In this document: one piece after another, positions 45,420 to 57,569 of the stretch
How the letters are laid out: each line of letters starts with the position of its first letter
Position numbering within the stretch: position 1 is the stretch's first letter
Assembly (NCBI RefSeq): GCF_963678635.1
Contig: NW_026971156.1
Span: 20,094-84,093 of the forward strand
Reading direction: 5' to 3'
Source of the DNA: Symsagittifera roscoffensis
Lineage: Eukaryota; Xenacoelomorpha; Acoela; Convolutidae
DNA: 64,000 nucleotides
Made by a program: the position numbers and the translations under genes
Notes under the pieces: generated by a model
What the model was told of the DNA's origin: nothing
What the model saw: only the letters and a program-made list of their open reading frames with translations
The model's database searches: none

Positions 45420-46480
45420 CGGTAGGGAATCGAATGGCAGAAAATGAATTTTTCTATTGGAGCCGTTCAAGCGACGAAAATTTGATATAGTTTAAAAAAC
45501 TTCATACACTCAAAAATTACTTTTTTAAGAAGCCAGCTATACAAATTTCAAAACTGAAAAAAAATGAAGTTATTTCTAGATTGGATTGGTTTGCAAAAAC
45601 TTTATGTTTTTATCAGCAAGCATTTCAAGCTATGCAACTTTGAAAAAATCTTCAAAGTTATTTCATGAAGCAAATTGGTTTGCAAAATCTACAGTTCCAC
45701 CTTTTTCAAGCAATGAAACTTTTAAACATTCAAATTGTTTCATGGAGAGAAGGAAATGATATTGCACAAAAGTCAAATTTTTCTAAGCAAGCTAATAACT
45801 CTATCATAAATTGAATTATTCCAAAATATTTCAATAACTGAATCGGTACATAACAGCATTATGTGTTTCCTAAGCAAGCTATTCAAGCTACAAAAATTTG
45901 CATGTGTTCCAAGTAGTTATTTCATTAACTGAATCGGTCCACAAAAAATAAAGTGTTTCTTATTCGAGCTATTCAAACTAAAACAATTCATGTTGTTTTA
46001 TTGACTGAATCGGTTTGCAAAACTTTACGTTTTCTAGGTAAACTATTCAAAGTATGAAACTTGGAAATATTTCATGCTGTCATAGAATAAATCGGTCCGC
46101 AACAATTCAAAAGTTTTTAAGCAAGCTATTCAAGCTATGAAGTTTTATCAAAATTCAAGTCGTTTCATGGACCGAAACGATCTATGAAAACTTTAAGATT
46201 TTCTCAAGCGAGCTATTCAAGCTATGCATTAATTCAAGTTATTTCATAGACCGAATCGGTTCGTGGAAGTGTTAGGTTTTTTATGTTTTTGTAAGCAAGC
46301 TATCAAAGCTATCAAAATTTGAAAATCTCCAGGTTATTTGAAAAGATCCAGGTTTTACTCAAGCACGTTATTCATCCTGTGCAATATTTCAAGTTTTTTT
46401 CAAAAGAATAAAAAGAATCTGTGCACACAATTTTTTTTGAGAAAACGTGGGCAGATAATATTTAGCTTTGAAGTTGAATC
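45420..46480 (+). repeat. Degenerate satellite related to the left array
   Basis: About ten diverged monomers of roughly 80-100 bp built on AAGCAAGCTATTCAAGCTAT, GAAAC/GAAAT and a TTTCATAGACCGAATCGG-like phrase. The same monomer type fills much of each 2.31-kb unit at 1-7,343, about 40 kb away. No coding capacity. Confidence 0.65.
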
Positions 46481-47039
46481 AAATTCATTTTGATTACATA
46501 GTTACGTATTTTTTCAAAAAAAATTCTAGAATATTTCGATGGTCATGTGAATGAATCATAGACAATCTGATCTAAGCTTTTTTCATTGTTGCGCTCGATA
46601 GCTCCGTCAACATTACGCCTTATGCTGAAAATATATCATTTATTTGATGTATGAGGTACCGTAAAAACCAATTATTTATACTAAATATAGTTCTTTTCCA
46701 TGCAAAATCAGGTGCCAAAATAGAAATTCCGACGCTATTTTCGGAGTTTAGAAAAATTCTGATTTGAATTTACCAGATCAAACGCACTGAACTTTATTTT
46801 TAATATATGTTTCTCTCAAATTGGTTTATCATTGAAAATTAGCATAAAGAAAATGATTCGATTTTTTTATTAGGGTCCAAAACTTCACCCCAAAAATTGA
46901 TCATTTTCGAATTTCTTAGTCAACAAAAGTTACGCCATAACTACTTGTCGATCACTGACATAATTGTATCAACTCGAGCTTCTTACGTAGCCCAACACAC
47001 TTTGAGAAAAATGATCTCCACAAATTGGGAAAAATGTTT
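46481..47039. other. Intergenic AT-rich DNA
   Basis: No gene recognised. Confidence 0.4.
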
Positions 47040-47866
47040 GAACAGTGTTTATTGAAACACGACTTCGCGTATCAGGGCAAAACACCAAAAATTATGACGG
47101 CCCTTTAACTGGTCTCGTTTAAGTTTTGCTAAACCAAACAAAAACAAACACGAAAATTAGACTGATGGTATTAAATTTTAACTGTTAAAACATGAGTCGT
47201 GTATGGAATTGATAAGACGATTCAGCTTGCTTCAATATAGCTGGAAACGATTTTGTTGTGCGGAATCAATCGCCACGCGTAAATCTTTTGCACTACAATT
47301 TCCGCATCAAGCTATAAAACGAGCAGTTTTAATAACCTTGTGTTATGCTAATATATGTGTCTGCGGGCACACAAAGATCAAAGGACCCCTCGAGTGGGCA
47401 AATACTCTTTTGGAACAATAAACGTAATGTTTCAAAAAATCAAAAGATTTTTCGTTTTCCAGCACATTTTTCTAAATCAGCCCGCCCCCCACACACAGAT
47501 TAGAGTATTCAATTTTACATAAAGCAAAGTATTATTTAAAATTGAAACAGCAGAAGAAACAGCAAGCCTCAATTCAATTTAGAACGATTTCTAAGACGGA
47601 TTTACAAATCATAAACGCTTTAAACGCGAAATAAGTTGCACGTTAATTATCCCAATTTGACCGAATTAGTATTCATAAGCCCCATAATTTTACAAAAAAT
47701 AATTACGGGCAAATTCTTTAAAATAGCTCGGGCAACAAACAATTTTGGGTGATATGAAAAAAAAATTGGAAATTTGCTAGTTGAGAAGACGAAATTTGTC
47801 TGGATAAAAAAAACCACCAGAGCCCAAATATTCTGTCACTTTCCTGGAAAGTACGAAAAACAAGAG
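47040..47866 (-). repeat. Hairpin-ended dispersed repeat, degraded copy E
   Basis: Recognisable parts are CGCGTATCAGGGCAAAAC near 47,065, the middle phrase AACGATTTCTAAGACGGATT, and the far end ATTCTGTCACTTTCCTGGAAAG followed by AAAAACAAG. It runs directly into another copy at 47,867. The ORF 47,203-47,421 lies inside and is not a gene. Confidence 0.45.
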
Positions 47867-48360
47867 TGATCCTATTATGGCAAAGCCCTGAATGTTACGA
47901 TTGCACTGTGAATTTTTTCGGATGTTAACTTGTTGAAAAATGACTTTTTAACTGACATGGAGAAAAGTTAGCTATTCTAAATACAGCCATCTTTCGGCTT
48001 CACCCCCCCCCCCCCACCCCAAATCATGATAGCATAACACGGAAAAAAACTGCAAATGAAGTAAAAAAAGTGTATTGAAAAGAAAAAAGAGTGCTCGTAT
48101 CAGGGCAAAGACCTGATCATTTTGACTGCTCTTTAACTCGTATAGTTGTATAGACTAACTCGCATAGACTGCTCTTTATCTCGTATAGTTTTTGATAAAC
48201 AAAGCATTGGCAAACTACCAAATTATGTCTGATATTATACAATTTTAAATTTTAAAATTTCAACCCTTCATGGCTTATAGCCTGCTTCAGTTGAATTTAG
48301 AACAACTTTGTATCGTGTGTGATGATTCACCAGGCGTAAATAACGCGCGTTAGACTTTCA
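47867..48360 (-). repeat. Hairpin-ended dispersed repeat, further fragments
   Basis: AGAGTGATCC..GGCAAAGCCCTGAATG starts immediately after copy E. Another end (AGAGTGCTCGTATCAGGGCA) occurs at about 48,088. Both have lost most of the interior. A C-rich run sits between them at about 48,005. Confidence 0.4.
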
Positions 48361-48767
48361 GGATCAAAGTATCACAGCACTCTTGAAGTCACCTTAGTCT
48401 GTCAACGTCACAACAGTCTAAGCACCAGGATATTCTAGTGATGAGCTCGCCCCCTCTGCGACCGCGAAGATCCATGGATCGATCCTCTGAGAGAAATCTT
48501 TTTGGTAATAATCTGAACAAACAACCACCGCGAGCATATATATTCCTTGCTTTTATTTCCCGAAATCTTTTTCGCGCGAATGTAATTTTTCGCGAAAAGT
48601 CAAGTGGTCGAATCAGCCCTTTTATTTCTACGGAGTAATTTAAAAAACAGAGACGAAGATGCGCTTCGAACCATTTACGAAACAAAACCAGGAAGCCGCT
48701 TAGTCGGATAAGATGTTTAAGAAATATGCCAAAAAAATTTTGAAACGGATTATTTCCTGTTAAAAAA

Positions 48768-48870
48768 AAACAGGTCCGGTCAGATTCGAATCAGGTATCT
48801 TTGCTGTCACTGGCGTATAGTTTAACTCCACGCCACGTATGCCGGAGACGCCGAAAAAACTGAAATGATT
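48768..48870 (-). repeat. Possible tRNA-derived SINE remnant, second copy
   Basis: On the minus strand CGGCGTCTCCGGCATACGTGG, a stem GGCGT..ACGCC and GATTCGAATCTGACC occur in the same order as in the element at 13,361-13,455. The T-arm-like and A-box-like parts are recognisable but do not make a normal cloverleaf. Confidence 0.3.
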
Positions 48871-48990
48871 ATGAACTGAACCAAAATTTACCAATTCTTA
48901 TTTTGACCATCATGCGAAGACAATTATTTATGGGGTAGAAGTCTAGTGGCCGATTGCAATCATTTTTTTTATATTTTGTTTTTTTTTAAA

Positions 48991-49252
48991 TCATCCTCAC
49001 GAGCTATGTAAAGTTCAAAGTGATATATTTTGCATAAAGCAAAATATTAAACACATCAAAGAGCATGCCCAGCTCCAATACGTTGCTAATTGCAAGGGCA
49101 AGGAATTAATTGATTAATCTTTCGAGTATAACTAAAAAAAATCATTTTTTTGATGTTTTGTAATTTAAATATCATCCCTCACGAGCTATGTAAAGTTTAA
49201 AGTGATATATTTTGCATAAAGCAAAATATTAAACACACCAAAGAGCATGCTT
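48991..49252. repeat. Direct repeat pair with a conserved hairpin
   Basis: A ~80-bp phrase occurs at 48,991-49,070 and again at 49,171-49,252 with few differences. Each copy has the stem ATATTTTGC, loop ATAAA, stem GCAAAATAT (49,025-49,047 and 49,207-49,229). Confidence 0.65.
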
Positions 49253-49545
49253 AGTCCAATTTGAAACATTTTCTAACACGGATTAAACTCCACTGGCGCG
49301 TTAATAGCACCAATTATATGGCGGGTTAAAACTGTCCAAAATTGTTAACCTTTAAACCCCTATCTTAACAAAAAAAGGTCAAAGGTGAAAAAAAAACACT
49401 TTTTCATTCTGAGCTCAAAACAATAGTGTTTTTCGATTGATGTATAAAATTTCGTCAAAAATTGCTGCTGAAAAAGTCGAAAGACATCCGGAGAAAAAAT
49501 CACCCCAGGCACAAATAGTCCGTCACTTTCTAATAAAAAGTGGAG
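49250..49545 (-). repeat. Hairpin-ended dispersed repeat, degraded copy
   Basis: Landmarks of the family occur in order (CTAACACGGATTAA, GGCGCGTTAATAG, TTCTGAGCTCAAAACA, CCGTCACTTTCTAATAAAAAG) but with many substitutions, and the terminal hairpins are lost. Confidence 0.5.
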
Positions 49546-51261
49546 CAATACAACACTAAAGAGGCGGTAGCTATCGAATTAAAAGAAATTGAATCAAATT
49601 GAGACTGCTGCAATTCATTTGTCAGCACTAAAGATACCATACCAAGCAAGACCTCTAAATCCTATGCCCTTTAAAAAGATCACACAATTGATGATCAAGT
49701 TACAAGAATAATGCGTAATCAGGAAGTCTTGACTGATAAACCATCGATTTAAAGACAATACTCAGTTTAAAAATCTGTATTTCAATTTCTGCGAAATATT
49801 GGCCTCCTATATGGTTTAAGAATTTGTTGAATACATTTTTTTTGCTCATCAGAACCGGTGGAATCCCTCATACGCGAAGGACCGGATGCGCGAAAACGAA
49901 AAGCAGCCAATCAGATCTCAGTAATCTAAAATTTAGAAAGAAAGTTAACATTTTCAGGGACTGGAGTATTGATTTTGGCCGAATATAAAAACGGCAGAAA
50001 CAAGCAAGATTTTCAATTTGCCATTGACCGCCGCAAAATTGGGACCAGTTTTATAATTCAAGGGTTTCGTTATGAAAGAAGCAAAATATTGGTTCATTTA
50101 TTTCATTATAATTGAATGGCAATTACTTCTTTTTAAAAAAAGACTTTCGGCTATTTTTTTTTTCGGTCTTCGCTCAAGAGTTTTTTTCGCTCGTTCGGTC
50201 CTTCGCGCTTGAGAATAGCACCCATCAGAACTGCTCACAAAACTCAATCAGGAGAATAAGAATTGCTTATTCCTCGAGAACGGAATTTTTAGTATAGCCT
50301 GTTTTTGCTTTTACTCCCCTAGCGATTATTTGGAGATTGATCGCTTAGCAGACCAATCTTTTAGCATAAAAAGTGAAAAAAAATTCTTTTAGAATTCGAA
50401 CGTAATGGTTCGATGCATTATTGATTGACGAACTCAAAAAAGATGACGTCATGGGTCAAAGTTTCTCAATTAAGACAATTATCTCACGATTTGTCAACAA
50501 AACTTCAAATTCAAAAACAGACTAACATTAATTACCGTCGAACAAAGATTTACGCGCACAATAAAACTCTGAACGAATGGAAGGGCAGCGGAGCTAGCGG
50601 TCGCTAATCGCAAATGCTTGCTTTTGGCGTGCCTAAGCTTTCTTACATTACATCAACAAGCAGTCATTTACTTTTTTATGACCTCTCAATTCTCTGTAAA
50701 TCAATTTTTTCTAAGAAGCATTTTGCCTTTTTGCCACCTACCTTCAAAATGTTTTTACGACGCTTCTAACCACACATTTGAGATACGCGACATACACTTT
50801 TTGTATCAGAAGCTTGGCAAAATGGGTCTCTAAAAACGTTTTGAGAGCTGGGCGAAAAATACTATTCAAAATCCTTCTACCGGTCTCACTGTTTTCTCTG
50901 AGATGCTTAGAATACAAAAAATTGCTTCACACAAAAACTTTTAAATCTTTTTCTTCAACTATGTCGATAAGTTTTATTTGATAGTAATTTTAAATAGAAA
51001 CATAATTTTAGGCAGCAGAACAAAGAAACTGCAGGATGAAATTCTTGAGTCTGAAATTTTAGCCTTTGAAACTACAATTCTCGTCATCTGCCGAATCCAA
51101 TCACTTCCACCCAACCATTCAATCAATGCATCCTCTTCCCAACTTGATCAAAATCCATGATCAATTATTCTTTCCTCCAGATTTCATGCCATACCATCAT
51201 CTAAATTTTTCTCCATGCAAAATTTCACACATACTTTACTTCATTTGACTCATGGAACTAC
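49546..51261. other. Intergenic AT-rich DNA
   Basis: Several short ORFs without protein-like composition. No gene or repeat recognised. If the exon at 51,262-51,453 is real, this region would be the following intron of that minus-strand gene. Confidence 0.4.
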
Positions 51262-51453
51262 CTTGTGTGTCCGCGTTTGCGTCATTGTTCGGGGTTATAA
51301 CGTCACTTCCGCTCCTCTCTTTGGTGAAGCAGCCTTTGAACGAATTGTATCTCACATCCACTTCACCTGGTTCCAGTTCATCGAAAGCGTAGATGAGGTC
51401 ATAGCAGGCGGCGGACATATATGAACGGACACAGTTGGTGTGGTCTATGGATC
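51262..51453 (-). CDS. Candidate internal exon of a host gene
   Basis: A 192-nt, GC-richer stretch on the minus strand, open in one frame. It is bounded by an acceptor (ATCAACTGTTTAG) and a donor (CACAAG then GTAGTT). The 63 codons have a balanced, protein-like composition (CYDLIYAFDELEPGEVDVRYN, SFKGCFTKERSGSDVI) unlike the AT-rich chance ORFs nearby. I do not recognise a domain, and I cannot identify the neighbouring exons. Confidence 0.4.
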
Positions 51454-51959
51454 CTAAACAGTTGATAGAATGCGTTACAAGGGCAAAATGACATACATTT
51501 GCCCTTGTGTGCATTTATATCCAAGGTACTTTTCAAAGTGTGTACATTTATATCCAAAGGCGTGAAAATAAAATTATTATTAAAATTATTATTACAAGGA
51601 ACGCTGATTATATTTTTAGACGATCAATTCAGTAAATTATCAAGTAAAAAAAAAATTTCTAAAACGATATAAAGTATTTTCCAGGGGAATGTTCAACAAA
51701 GCGCCGTGCCTTGAAGCCAAAATTACATCAGAATTACGTAAAAATGACATTACGTAAAAATAGCTGACAGTCTGTTGTTATATTGCATAACAATTCTACT
51801 TTTGAGACTGGTGTAATGATATTAATTTTGGCCTGTTGGCATATCAGTTGACAAACTACCTCTACAATTGCTTTCTTTGAGTTGACATAAATATTTTTAA
51901 GTCAACTAGCGTATAACGCACCTCCGGTGCCTCCAATTTTCAACAAATTAATAAAAAAA

Positions 51960-52960
51960 ACCGGAGATTGGAAAAAAGGATCTACATCCTTTGAGTAAAC
52001 TTTGAGAGCACCCAATTACAAGAATGGTAATTTCAAATTTTGTTTACAATTTTTATTCAAGTTTTTTTACTTAAATTTTGAAAAACCATAAAATTCTGTG
52101 AAGTTCTTTGAAAAGTTTTGAAAGGACATAAAAAACGTCACATCTTTGAAATTAAAAGCAAATGAGTGGTCGCAATTGAATGCAAAAATTGCAACTTGCA
52201 GCTCGTGAGAGCACCTTCGCAGTACGAAACTAGAAGGTTGAGAACTTCACATTTTTTGAATTTTTAAAATTTAAGTTTTCTGAAAAACTAAAAAGAAATT
52301 ATTGAACAAGTCATAATTCGAAAACTACAAGAACTTGCGCAGTCATATTTGAGGAAAATATTTGCAACCTCTGATAACCTAAGAGTACTTTGAAAGGGCC
52401 ACTACATAAAGGGTAGTTCAAACTTTGAAGAAAGAAAATTAAATTAGTGTTTTCTGAAAAACCACAAAAACGTCATATCTCAAAAACTACAATAACTTGA
52501 GCAGTCATATTTAGAGGCAAAAATTGCAACTCTAGGGAGTATCCTGACAGAGCCTCACTAAAGAAATAAACTTCAAATTTTGTGAAATTTTCAATCTAGG
52601 TTCTTTGAAAAGTTTTGAAAAACTCCTAAAAAACGTTTTATCTGGAAAACTAGAAGGATTTGAGCAATCATAATCAGAGGCAAGATTCGCACCCCCTGAG
52701 AGTACCCTGACAACACCCAATTAAAGAGTTGACAACATTAAATTTTGTGAAAGTTTCTAGATATTTTTAAAAAATCTCGAAAATTGCAACATCTCGGAAA
52801 AAAAAAGGATTTGGTTATTCATATATGGGGACCAAACTCACAACCCCTGGGGAATCCTTATAGCATCCCACCATTGGGTTGCTACTTTCAAATTTGATGA
52901 AAAATCTTCGACATCACACTGGAAAATCGAAAAAATGTTAGATGGATTTCGAGTAGATTT
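51960..52960. repeat. Degenerate satellite with ~150-165-bp monomers
   Basis: Five to six diverged copies of a phrase that includes AAACGTCATATCTCAAAAAC, TTGAGCAGTCATATTTAGAG, GCAACCTCTGAGAGTACC and TCAAATTTTGTGAAATTTTC. Small ORFs inside it are not genes. Confidence 0.65.
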
Positions 52961-55870
52961 GAAACTCTCCTAGCATAACTATTGTTTTTTATTTTTTCTT
53001 AGAGTTTTTCATGGCCTCATTTGTTAGCCGGAGAAGTCAAGCTGAAGAGCCATCAGTGTTGGGGACTCGAAAATGTCAAACACTTCATTCAACTATAGTG
53101 TCATTTGTGTCATTTTAGATATAAATTTCTTGAAACCCTAACCAATTTTTGCAGATGTCAAGTACAATTTCTTTCTATCACTTTTTCATAATTCAAGTTT
53201 TTGAGGACTCATGCACGCCAAAAGCCAGACTGTGAATGGAAACTTCTTGGGAATATCCTTCTTTAAACAGGGGGTATGACGTTACTCGTTACTCATAAGG
53301 TAGGTAATATATGTTTCATTGCGATTATGTTGAAGACGAGTGTCAAGAAAGAGCTAAGTATTTTGCAAGTTTTTTGAGAAGTAGGTTTCCTAAGCCGTCA
53401 GGACCTTCCGCTTTCCCAATACAGAATTTCTCAAGCTTTGTTTTCACTTATTTCTTTTTTTTGTGATGTGATTTCCACAGGTGTAGTTTTCATTTGTTCT
53501 TTCGTTCTTTTACTTGGCAATGAACCTAAATGACATTTTACCACTGATATGTTGGATTGAAGAATCTGATCTTCGCTAGTCATTGTAATTGCAGTTTGAA
53601 AATATTATCTAGCTAATGTTGGTGAACATAAACATCAAGACAAAAACTTGAATTTATCTGAAATTAAAATAAAAACCGTTAGCATAATGTTTTGTAACCA
53701 AATATTTTACCAAAAAATTGCGGGATTTACACTTGCCTCATGTTATTCATTATCATTTTGCAAAGCGTTCAATTTCAAATTTATCACAACTATGTACGTC
53801 GTCAGAACTTTGACTATAAACTATGGTAAATGACGGTAAAAACATCACTTTAAAAGTTTTGACCTCAATGTTTCACTCATCTGACCTCTTTTATTCAATC
53901 AACTAAATTAGAGCAATTTTGGCCTCTTACAACGATAAAAAATTTCAATTTATTTGCCTTGAAATTTATGTGTCGGATCTTAATTTTGGACAATTACGTT
54001 CTTAAAGCATCATTGGTCTATGTAAATTTTGTTGTCTGAAATATCTAATATAAATTCCTTAAATCGCAAGGATTTTTTACCAAATTAAAATTTTGCTCGT
54101 TTAGTTTCCGTTTGTTTGAAAAAAATTTTTTTCTAAACGCTCCCAAAGGGGTCACTGTACATTTTGTGTCCGAGTAGAATATATGATTGATCAGATATGT
54201 TATTTTTTTCTAAATTATTCATAGTATTCTTCAAATCGAACTCGTTAGATAAGCAGTTGTTAATTACGATGAGAGGGGTTACCGTATTTGCTATGGCTTG
54301 ATTTGCTGTTTTTAACACGCTCTATTAACACATATGATTTCAGTCCTCTGAAAATTCTTGGCGAATTTTTTCAGGTATTTCCCCCCATGAATTCTTTTGA
54401 TAATTGAACAATGCGATAAAACCACAATACCTGTCTCTTGGTATGAAAGAAATTTGTTTTCTTGGTTGAGAAGTGTTTCTGTTGGTACTAATTTTTTTAT
54501 AATCGTCACCACAATCGAATGACTTTAACTTGAACCATTTTGAGATATTGTTGGCAAAGATGACGAAGAATTTTCGTCCAGTACTGCTATTGTGAAATTA
54601 CGCTTTTGACCTCGAATTCGGATGAAGCCAAATTGCGTTTTTTTGCGCTCTATTTTTGAAATGAAAGAAAAATTTCAAGTAGATTGAAAACTCCACCGGC
54701 AACACCATTGTTTTGTTTTTTTTTTCTAAGATTTTTTCAGGCCTAATTTGTCAGCCGCTTCATTGAAGTCAAGGTAGCGAGTCGACAGTATTGGGGACTC
54801 GAAATTGTCAAACACTTCACTAAACTATTGTATGAATTGTGTCATTGAAGATTTTTAAATGTTGAATACGTCCTAATTTTTGCCGATATTAGGGCGACTC
54901 TTTTGTACCATTTTTTCAAAATTTAAAATTTCGAGGACTGTTGATATGCACGCCAAAAGCAACACTGTAGTTGGAAATTTTTTGTTTATAAAAAGTAGAT
55001 AGTAAGTAGATACGTTTTTTGTGCGTTTGTATTGATGACAAGTGCCAAGAAAGAGACTAGAGTTTTGTAAGTTTTTTGTGAAGCTTTCCTAAACCGTCAA
55101 GACCTTCCGCTTTCCCAATACATATTTTTCAAGTGTTTTTTCCACTTGTTTTTTTTATTTGGTTTCCATAAGTGTAGTTTTTACTTTTTCTTTCGTTCTT
55201 GTAGAGTTGTTTGTTAATAAACTTAAATTGATAAGTTACCACTGATATGTTGAGTCTGATGAATCTGATCTTCGCTCGTCAATTTGTAAAATTGTCAAGA
55301 AAATTAAATTAATTATCTCAACATTTTTCATTCAAAAACTTATAGATTTTAGTGTGTCATCTCTAAAAATCAAACAAAATTCACTGGTAAAATTTACAAA
55401 GAGCACAAACAAGAACCACTCAATTGATGTGAACAAAAAACTAAAAAAATTACACTTTTAAGCAAGGTTCAGCAGTTGTTTTTTTTTTGGAAAATTTTTA
55501 TTCAGGTATCAGTTTTTAATTCGGATTCGAAAGAAAGACGCAAAAACAAGCATAGCCAGCAGCAGCTTTACTTAAAAAACAGGGTAGTTGAAATTTGAAA
55601 ATAATTTTTTCTAGCTAAAAATAGTAATTATAAACATCGTAAAATATTTGAATTTGCTTAAAAATAAAGTAAAAACCGTTAACATAACAATTTCTAAATT
55701 TATTTTTTACTAAAACGGTTGCAGGATTTACGTTTGCTTCGTTCAATTCTATATCATTTTTGCAAATTTTTTTATTTTTAAAGTCAATTTAAAGTTTTCT
55801 CACAACTAGGTGCGTCGTCAGGATTTTGAAAATAAATTAATCTGAAAGACGGTAAGCATATCAAATTACA
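52960..55870. repeat. Old tandem segmental duplication (two diverged ~1-kb copies)
   Basis: About 52,960-53,870 and 54,640-55,870 share the same order of landmarks: TTGGGGACTCGAAA.TGTC, ATGCACGCCAAAAGC, CGTCAGGACCTTCCGCTTTC (first) with CGTCAAGACCTTCCGC (second), GAATCTGATCTTCGCT, and GATTTAC followed by ACGTCGTCAG-type phrases. The second copy carries extra DNA at about 55,300-55,620. No conserved reading frame between the copies, so probably non-coding or an old mobile element. Confidence 0.6.
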
Positions 55871-56299
55871 ATTCTTAATCACAATATTTCATGTAAGTTT
55901 TGGTCTTAAAACGAAATGTTTAGAAATGAGCCTTTAATATTTGAACTTCTTTTTCAATCGATTAAGTTAGAGCTGTTTTAGCCTCGCAAAATAAATATAT
56001 ATTTTAAAAAAATCTTTGCCTTGAAGTTTCTGAGTCATAAACTAAGTTTTCGGTGACAACTCTCTGCTTCAGAACTCATCGCTTCTAAACACGGTAAAAT
56101 AACTTTTCAAAGTCTATGAGTTGGCCATTTTTTTTAAAAAAAATGTATAGTTTTGTTTTCTCAATTCCAATTGATATGTTAGTTTAAGTTTTTTTTCTTC
56201 AAAAATGAGATGAAATCTGCTAAGCATGGTGTGTCGGAGTCCTAACTATGATGAAACCTTAAAGATCAAGTAGTATAGTAAAATTGGCTAAGAAAATGA

Positions 56300-56313
56300 C
56301 CACTTTTAACCCC

Positions 56314-56344
<31 letters not shown>

Positions 56345-56460
56345 AAATTGGTGTGCCGTTGTACTTACCACTTTTAACCCCCAAAGGGGTTAAAGCCCCT
56401 ACTTTTTCGGGCACGCATGTTTTAAGGGGGGTTAAAATTGGTAATTTTCCAGCCACTTTA
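56300..56460. repeat. C25-A13 run and ACTTTTAACCCC dyad cluster
   Basis: CCACTTTTAAC leads into a run of 25 C (56,310-56,334) and 13 A. CCACTTTTAACCCCCAAAGG recurs at about 56,369, and the inverse GGGGTTAAAATTGG at about 56,433-56,448. Direct and inverted copies of ACTTTTAACCCC so close together could be the end of a mobile element that includes the polymerase gene, but I see no partner end. Confidence 0.4.
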
Positions 56461-56763
56461 TGGAAACGGGAAAGGAATTAAGTTTTGGTTGGTTCATGTT
56501 TTCCCTTTGACTTTGACAGTTCAAACTTTACTGCGCGCGTTATATTGTGGATTATTTTGTAATCTTTATCGCCACGTGTGGAATTAAATAAAATGCTGTG
56601 ATTTTGGTAAATTTATATTGTTGTTTTGAATACCCCCTCCCCCCTCACGATTAGAGTTGTTGATTATTTCACTTTTCGGTCAAAAGAACAATTTTGAAAA
56701 GCTTTATTTCCTGAATGAAAAGTACTATAAAGCTAATCATTTACATTTAAAATCACAAGTTAT

Positions 56764-57225
56764 TTAGTCAGAATCGTCTAATATAATAGCACGTCGATTT
56801 AAGCAACGCCGTTTAGGTGGTCTAATATCTTCCCGCTCGTTTTCTTCTCGAGCTTCAATGTCCAAATAGGGGCAGTTGTACGCTGCTGGTTCTGGCTCAT
56901 TTTACCCACTTAGCTGGTCGAATTCTACCAAATCCTGTTCTAGCTCTTGATCAGTGTATGTGGGTTGGTTGAACCCCATATCTGGTGGAGTAAAACTATC
57001 CACGTAATAACCGCCCTGCGCTTCTATAGCTTCAGCCAAATCCTCCCCACTTCCGTTATCGGTGGGAGTGGGGACCACGGCATCGTCTACGTCATATTCT
57101 CCCCAGTCCATGGTGCGCTCAATTTCTCTTATGAACATATCCTCACGCAAACGTTTATGTCCGAAAGGAATAGTAGTTACTCTGTCTGCATGTAGATAGC
57201 GCTTATTGTCAAATGCGCTCAGGTA
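56764..57225 (-). pseudogene. DNA polymerase B gene, C-terminal exon
   Basis: Minus-strand frame with YLSAFDNKRYLHADRV and TIPFGHKRL, the conserved end of this polymerase family. A long acidic tail follows (DWGEYDVDDAVV, ELEQDLVEFDQ). A TAA at 56,902 interrupts it, but the frame continues with clearly coding sequence (PEPAAYNCPYLDIEAREE, PPKRRCLNRRA) to DDSD and TAA at 56,764. The upstream splice acceptor is not certain. Basic cluster plus acidic tail suggest nuclear or DNA-bound location. Confidence 0.6.
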
Positions 57226-57569
57226 AAATTTTGTTCGTTATTATGGTTTGTAAATTGTGATTACAGGAATTTATCCTCACATTTTCTGACCGGACCAGCG
57301 AACAGTAAGTCAAAATTTCTTTATATTTATTATGGATTAGCTCCCTTTTTGAATATTTAGCTATCCCCTTTGCGCTTTTTTTATCCATGTCTGAAACAAA
57401 ACTACAATCGATTTACTTCAAATTTTTAACAGTTTTTTTCCCTTTTCCACACAAATACCTCCCTTCCCCCTCCCCCCAACCCTCACTATATAATCTTATG
57501 ATTTGTTTTTGTTGCCCTTTTCTAAAATGGTAATTGCAAAATGGTAAAAGGAAAGAAAAAGAAACTTAC
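57226..57569 (-). other. Presumed intron (or lost exon) of the polymerase gene
   Basis: Follows the donor CCA then GTAAGTTTC at 57,569. No clear acceptor, and the short KKAKG-type segment usual after KLYSI in this family is not visible. An exon may have been lost or be too diverged to see. Confidence 0.4.

Noticed and set aside
47203..47421. 72-aa ORF
   Set aside because: Lies completely inside a degraded dispersed repeat copy.
48389..48685. ORFs on both strands around 48.5 kb
   Set aside because: Mutually antisense frames in repeat-derived DNA with no recognisable domain.
48768..48870. Functional tRNA gene
   Set aside because: The T-arm-like GATTCGAATC is present, but the acceptor and T stems do not pair properly; a SINE remnant is more likely.
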